In this document: positions 60,751 through 64,000 of the stretch, one piece after another | Layout of the letters: every line of letters starts with the position of its first letter | Position numbering within the stretch: the stretch's first letter is position 1 | Assembly (NCBI RefSeq): GCF_014303735.1 | Contig: NZ_CP060296.1 | Location: 693,501 to 757,500 of the forward strand | From: Variovorax sp. PAMC28562 | GTDB taxonomy: Bacteria; Pseudomonadota; Gammaproteobacteria; Burkholderiales; Burkholderiaceae_C | Direction of reading: 5' to 3' | Length of the DNA stretch: 64,000 bases | Translations under genes and position numbers: made by a program | The notes under the pieces: generated by a model | Databases searched by the model: none | Seen by the model: only the letters and a program-made list of their open reading frames with translations | What the model was told of the DNA's origin: nothing

Positions 60751-61296
60751 GGAGAAGTCCTTTAGAGCTGAATAAATCCGGCATCGCTGCCACTGTCACG
60801 CCAGCAAAGAGACTGGCCACCTGGCGGATCGCATTCGTGACCCGTTGGTTTTGTTTTCGGATCGAACTGCGACTAGCTTGAGAGTTATATTTTTCGTAAC
60901 TGACCCTTTAGAAATCTCCGCAACGGCAGATGTGAGGACGACCAAACCAGTTACACATGGCCCGCGAATCAAGGAGAAAACGTGTCTGCGCCGCCACAGA
61001 CCATATAGGTGAGCCAACTAAGTCACGGTTTGAACAACGGCGTGTTGTCAGTGCTTTTCCGGCCGTCACATTTACGGGGTGAGTGGAAATGAATACCTTG
61101 TGATTCAAATCGACCAAAGTCTTACGTAAATGTGTATTCATAAAGTTCACATGAATACTTTGGGTGTAGGCAAATGAATGACATATCTACACATTTCGGA
61201 GACGTCGTTAACAGTTGTTAACCTATTAAAGTTTTTGTAACGCTGGTCAGAATCGGCTTTAACGCAACCCGGACGTCGTCCTACGAAAGCACCGAT
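60751..61296. promoter_or_regulatory. 546-base AT-rich control region between fliC and flhDC
   Basis: No credible gene is present. The octamer ATGAATAC occurs at 61089-61096 and 61151-61158 and inverted (GTATTCAT) at 61134-61141, the last two forming an inverted repeat with a nine-base loop. Two self-palindromic GTTAAC hexamers lie at 61207-61212 and 61217-61222. The stretch 61081-61245 is clearly richer in A+T than its surroundings. It should hold the flhDC promoter and binding sites for its regulators, with the fliC promoter at the left end. Confidence 0.6.
60854..60881 (-). promoter_or_regulatory. Candidate sigma-28 promoter for fliC
   Basis: Minus strand TCAA (60878-60881), 16 bases, TCCGAAAA (60854-60861), which matches six of eight positions of GCCGATAA. 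Spacing is one base longer than the standard 15. It would give a leader of about 95 bases before fliC. A nearer candidate, GCCGGATTT just before the gene, fits less well. Confidence 0.3.
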
Positions 61297-61635
61297 ATGA
61301 CCAGCGAGCAAATCCTTGCCGAGATTCGTGAAGCCAACCTCACTTACCTGATGCTGGCGCAGAGCCTGATCCGCGCTGACAAGGCGCAAGCCCTGTTCCG
61401 CCTCGGCCTGCCGGAAGAATCGGCCGACCTCATCGAAGCGCTCTCCCCTTCGCAGATCATGAAGATCGCATCGGGCAGCATGTTGCTGTGCCGCTTCCGC
61501 GCCGACGACGACATGGTCTGGAGCCTGTTGACCAATCACAACGTCAACGCCCGCACGGCCAACGACGCGACGACGCGTTTGCATGCAGGCATCGTGATGG
61601 CCGGCCGCTACGCTGCCGAAACCATCGCTCCCTGA
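61297..61635 (+). CDS. flhD: Flagellar transcriptional regulator FlhD
   Basis: FlhD with FlhC forms the FlhD4C2 activator of class II flagellar promoters. The 112-residue helical protein has EQILAEIREANLTYLMLAQS, LIRADKAQALFRLGLPEESA and ADLIEALSPSQIMKIASGSM, closely matching the family. It is 21 bases before flhC, and no strong ribosome binding site is visible before the ATG. Confidence 0.97.
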   Translation: MTSEQILAEIREANLTYLMLAQSLIRADKAQALFRLGLPEESADLIEALSPSQIMKIASGSMLLCRFRADDDMVWSLLTNHNVNARTANDATTRLHAGIVMAGRYAAETIAP

Positions 61636-61656
61636 AACAGAGCGAGAGACACCGAC

Positions 61657-62196
61657 ATGGCCACTTCCAAAAGCGTTCTCGGGGATTCCCGGCAGATCGG
61701 GCGCGCCGTCAGCCTGATCAACCTTGGCGCCCGCCTGCAGGTGCTCGAAAGCGAAACCGAGCTTTCCTACGAGCGGCTGCTGCGCCTCTACAAGGAAGTG
61801 GCGGGCAAGTCGCCTTCCAAGGGCCAACTGCCTTTTTCGACCGACTGGTTCCTGACCTGGCAGCCGAACATTCATGCGTCGCTGTTCCAGAACATCCACA
61901 CCTACCTGGCCAAGACGAGCGACCTCGAACCGGTCGACGTGCTGATCAAGGCTTATCAGCTCTACACCGAGCAAATCTCTTCGTGCGACATCGAGCCGCA
62001 GCTCTCCATCACGCGCGCCTGGCGCCTGGTGCGCTTCATGGAGAACAACATGCTCGCCATGACCCAGTGCTCCAAATGCGGCGGCCACTTCGTGACCGAG
62101 CCCTACGAAAACGCCAGGCACTACGTCTGCGGCATGTGCGTGCCGCCAGCGCGAGCAGGCAAAGGGGCGGCGGCGGGCGGCATTCATTTGCAGTAA
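61657..62196 (+). CDS. flhC: Flagellar transcriptional regulator FlhC
   Basis: The DNA-binding partner of FlhD, 179 residues. Seen: RQIGRAVSLINLGARLQVLE, LSYERLLRLYKEVAGKSPSK, QLPFSTDWFLTWQPNIHASL and the four-cysteine zinc site made of QCSKCGGHF and YVCGMCVPP. The last 20 residues are Gly/Ala-rich. A strong terminator follows, separating flhDC from motAB. Confidence 0.97.
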   Translation: MATSKSVLGDSRQIGRAVSLINLGARLQVLESETELSYERLLRLYKEVAGKSPSKGQLPFSTDWFLTWQPNIHASLFQNIHTYLAKTSDLEPVDVLIKAYQLYTEQISSCDIEPQLSITRAWRLVRFMENNMLAMTQCSKCGGHFVTEPYENARHYVCGMCVPPARAGKGAAAGGIHLQ

Positions 62197-62230
62197 TTCT
62201 GCGAGGTCGCACGGCCTGCAAAGACGCAAT

Positions 62231-62254
62231 AAGGGCCCCTGAACGGGCCCTTTT
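62231..62254 (+). terminator. Rho-independent terminator after flhC
   Basis: AAGGGCCC (62231-62238) and GGGCCCTT (62245-62252) form an eight-base stem with a six-base loop, ending in T4. motA starts 107 bases later and so needs its own promoter. Confidence 0.9.
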
Positions 62255-62360
62255 CAATGGAGTGTCGAGCGGGCGGTGCGTGCCAAATCGCTGCATGCGC
62301 GGTGCACTGTCTGCTGCCGCTTTTTACATGTCCCTCGTGCCTTGAACTGATCACTCCCCC

Positions 62361-63218
62361 ATGTTCGTCATCATCGGTTACGTCGTCGCGCTGGGCTGCA
62401 TTTTTGGCGGCTACATCATCCACGGCGGAAACATCGGCGTGGTGCTGCATGCATTGCCGATCGAGATGATGGTGATTGGCGGTGGTGCCATCGGCGCCTT
62501 CATCGTGAACAACCAGCCGAAGGTACTGAAGGCTACGCTGCAGGCGGTGCCCAAGGCCTTCAAGGGCAGCAAGTACACCAAGGCGCGCTACATGGAGCTG
62601 ATGGCGTTGCTCTACGACATTCTTCAGAAGGCGCGCAAGGATGGCCTGATGTCGATCGAAAAAGATGTCGAAGCACCGCAGGACTCGGCCATCTTCCAGA
62701 AGTACGCGACCGTGGGCAAAGACCATCACGTCGTGGAGTTCACTACCGACTACCTGCGCATGATGGTGTCGGGCAACCTGAACGCCCACGAGATCGAAGC
62801 GCTGATGGACAGCGAGATCGAAACGCACCACCAGGAAGAGCACGCGCCCGTCGCGGCCATCGCGCGGCTGGCTGGCGGACTGCCGGCTTTTGGCATCGTG
62901 GCTGCGGTGCTGGGCGTGGTCAACACCATGGGCTCGGTCGGCCAGCCACCGGCAGTGCTCGGCGCGATGATCGGCTCGGCGCTGGTCGGCACCTTCCTCG
63001 GCATCCTGATGGCGTACTGCATCGTCGAGCCGTTCGGCGGCCTGCTCGAGCAGAAGGCCGAAGACGCCTCCAAGGAACTGCAGTGCATCAAGACCACCTT
63101 GCTGGCCAGCATGCAGGGCTACAACCCGACGACCGCGATCGAGTTCGGCCGCAAGGTGCTGTTCTCGACCGACCGCCCGAGCTTCAGCGAGCTCGAAGCC
63201 CACGTGAAGAAGAAGTAG
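62361..63218 (+). CDS. motA: Flagellar motor stator protein MotA
   Basis: The proton-channel stator subunit, 285 residues with four membrane segments (VIIGYVVALGCIFGGYIIHG, IEMMVIGGGAIGAFIVN, then AFGIVAAVLGVVNTMGSV and GTFLGILMAYCIVEPFGGLL). The cytoplasmic loop has the torque region (LLYDILQKARKDGLMSIEKD) and the conserved Pro in the third segment. It couples ion flow to force on FliG. motB follows after 13 bases. Confidence 0.97.
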   Translation: MFVIIGYVVALGCIFGGYIIHGGNIGVVLHALPIEMMVIGGGAIGAFIVNNQPKVLKATLQAVPKAFKGSKYTKARYMELMALLYDILQKARKDGLMSIEKDVEAPQDSAIFQKYATVGKDHHVVEFTTDYLRMMVSGNLNAHEIEALMDSEIETHHQEEHAPVAAIARLAGGLPAFGIVAAVLGVVNTMGSVGQPPAVLGAMIGSALVGTFLGILMAYCIVEPFGGLLEQKAEDASKELQCIKTTLLASMQGYNPTTAIEFGRKVLFSTDRPSFSELEAHVKKK

Positions 63219-63231
63219 GCAGAAACTCCCC

Positions 63232-64000
63232 ATGGCCACCAGTCCCGGCACCAAGAAGCTCCAGCCAATCATCATCAAGCGGGTGAAGAAGACCGCGCAT
63301 GCGCATCACGGCGGCGCCTGGAAAATCGCCTATGCCGACTTCGTCACCGCGATGATGGCGTTCTTTCTTTTGATGTGGCTGCTGGGCTCTACGGCCAAGG
63401 GCGACTTGCAGGGCATCGCCTCTTACTTTCAATCGCCGCTCAAGGTCGAGATGGCGGGCGGTTCTGGCGCTGGCGCCAGTTCGAGCATCGTGACGGGCGG
63501 TGGCAAAGACTTGACGCGTACGGTCGGCGCGGTCAAGCGCAACGACGGTAGCAAGGGCAAAGAGAGTGCACCGCTCAACATCGAAGACCCGAAGCGAGAA
63601 CAAGCCAAACAGGATGCGCGCCGCATGAACGAACTGCGCGCCAAGATGGACGCGCTGATTGCCGCCAACCCAAAGCTGCGCGAGTACCGCTCGCAGATCA
63701 AGATGCAGGTCACCATCGATGGCCTCGAGATCCAGATCGTCGACGACCAGAACAGGCCCATGTTCGACACCGGCAGTTCGCTGGTGAAGCCGCAGATGCG
63801 CGACATCCTGCATGAGATCGGCAGCGCGCTCAACGGCATCGAGAACAAGGTCAGCCTGGCCGGCCACACCGACGCCACGCCGTACGGCAACGGCGATCGC
63901 GGCTACGGCAACTGGGAGCTTTCGGCCGATCGCGCCAACGCGTCGCGCCGCGAACTCGTCGCCTCGGGCATGCCCGACGACAAGCTGGTGCGCGTGGTCG
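63232..64000 (+). CDS. motB: Flagellar motor stator protein MotB, 3' end outside window
   Basis: The frame opens at ATG 63232 and runs through the window end, 256 residues so far. A basic N-terminus (IIIKRVKKTAHAHHGGAWKI) leads to the single membrane helix AYADFVTAMMAFFLLMWLLG with the proton-carrying Asp in YADF. The periplasmic OmpA-like peptidoglycan-binding domain begins near VTIDGLEIQIVDDQNRPMFD and includes VSLAGHTDATPYG and WELSADRANASRRELVASG. The C-terminal remainder is cut off. Confidence 0.97.
   Translation, partial: MATSPGTKKLQPIIIKRVKKTAHAHHGGAWKIAYADFVTAMMAFFLLMWLLGSTAKGDLQGIASYFQSPLKVEMAGGSGAGASSSIVTGGGKDLTRTVGAVKRNDGSKGKESAPLNIEDPKREQAKQDARRMNELRAKMDALIAANPKLREYRSQIKMQVTIDGLEIQIVDDQNRPMFDTGSSLVKPQMRDILHEIGSALNGIENKVSLAGHTDATPYGNGDRGYGNWELSADRANASRRELVASGMPDDKLVRVV

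Noticed and set aside
60800..60830. Possible sigma-54 promoter before fliC (GG...GC pattern in TGGCCAGTCTCTTTGCT)
   Set aside because: The spacing between GG and GC is 11 rather than 10 bases, and the outer positions do not match the consensus.
60796..61150. Two short minus-strand open frames in the fliC-flhD gap
   Set aside because: No ribosome binding sites, alternative start codons, no domains, and the region has the base composition of a control region.
61147..62229. Minus-strand open frame opposite flhD and flhC
   Set aside because: flhD and flhC are clearly coding on the plus strand; the antisense protein is compositionally biased and lacks motifs.
1..64000. CRISPR arrays, tRNA or rRNA genes, insertion sequences and prophage genes
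   Set aside because: No regularly spaced repeats, no cloverleaf or rRNA sequence, and no transposase, integrase or phage structural gene were recognised.

Overview
The window is GC-rich, densely packed DNA typical of Betaproteobacteria. The flagellar layout (fliC, fliDST, fliE, fliFGHIJK, fliLMNOPQR, flhDC, motAB), the argS-SPOR-dsbA and lptA-lptB-rpoN blocks and the thiL-pgpA-pncC group fit order Burkholderiales, most likely family Comamonadaceae and a Variovorax-like genus. That taxonomic call is inference from gene content and order. No rRNA, tRNA, CRISPR array or insertion sequence was seen.

Layout. 1-10130 is mostly housekeeping: the end of a transglutaminase-like gene, an orphan Ku gene, a zinc carboxypeptidase-like gene, rpe and apaG, then a co-directional run of a CPA2 antiporter, a YbdK-type ligase, thiL, a TMEM175-like channel, pgpA and pncC, then two small genes. 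10142-17950 is an orphan type VI secretion cargo module read leftward: vgrG, a small secreted four-cysteine protein, a lipoprotein of Tli3 type, a Tle3-type lipase, a Tla3-type adaptor and a pentapeptide-repeat protein. 18127-32324 holds a SEC-C protein, a glutamate-synthase-like FMN protein coupled to a kinase-fold protein, a PIN protein, an isochorismatase-like hydrolase, a THUMP methyltransferase, a hybrid histidine kinase, rpoN-lptB-lptA, dsbA, a SPOR protein and argS. 32452-45461 is accessory metabolism and regulation: a PsiF-repeat protein, a fused transporter/spermidine synthase-like protein, a glycosyltransferase, a LysR regulator with a CoA transferase and a damaged HMG-CoA lyase-like gene, a haloacid dehalogenase, malate synthase G, a fasciclin lipoprotein, a NarL-type two-component pair and a HigBA-type toxin-antitoxin pair.

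45511-64000 is a flagellar gene block. flhDC, the master regulator, lies beside motAB on the plus strand behind a 546-base AT-rich control region. fliC, fliDST, fliFGHIJK and fliLMNOPQR are read on the minus strand, and fliE is alone on the plus strand. The fliF and fliL operons share the same bipartite promoter-like motif at identical spacing, and fliS has a near-consensus sigma-28 promoter.

Most notable observations: the Tle3 module with an uncharacterised secreted protein between vgrG and the immunity gene; an HMG-CoA lyase-like gene with two in-frame gaps that remove the catalytic cysteine loop and a whole barrel section; tandem long perfect hairpins directly before a two-component operon; the shared flagellar promoter motif; and a probable non-standard ATC start codon before the glutamate-synthase-like gene.
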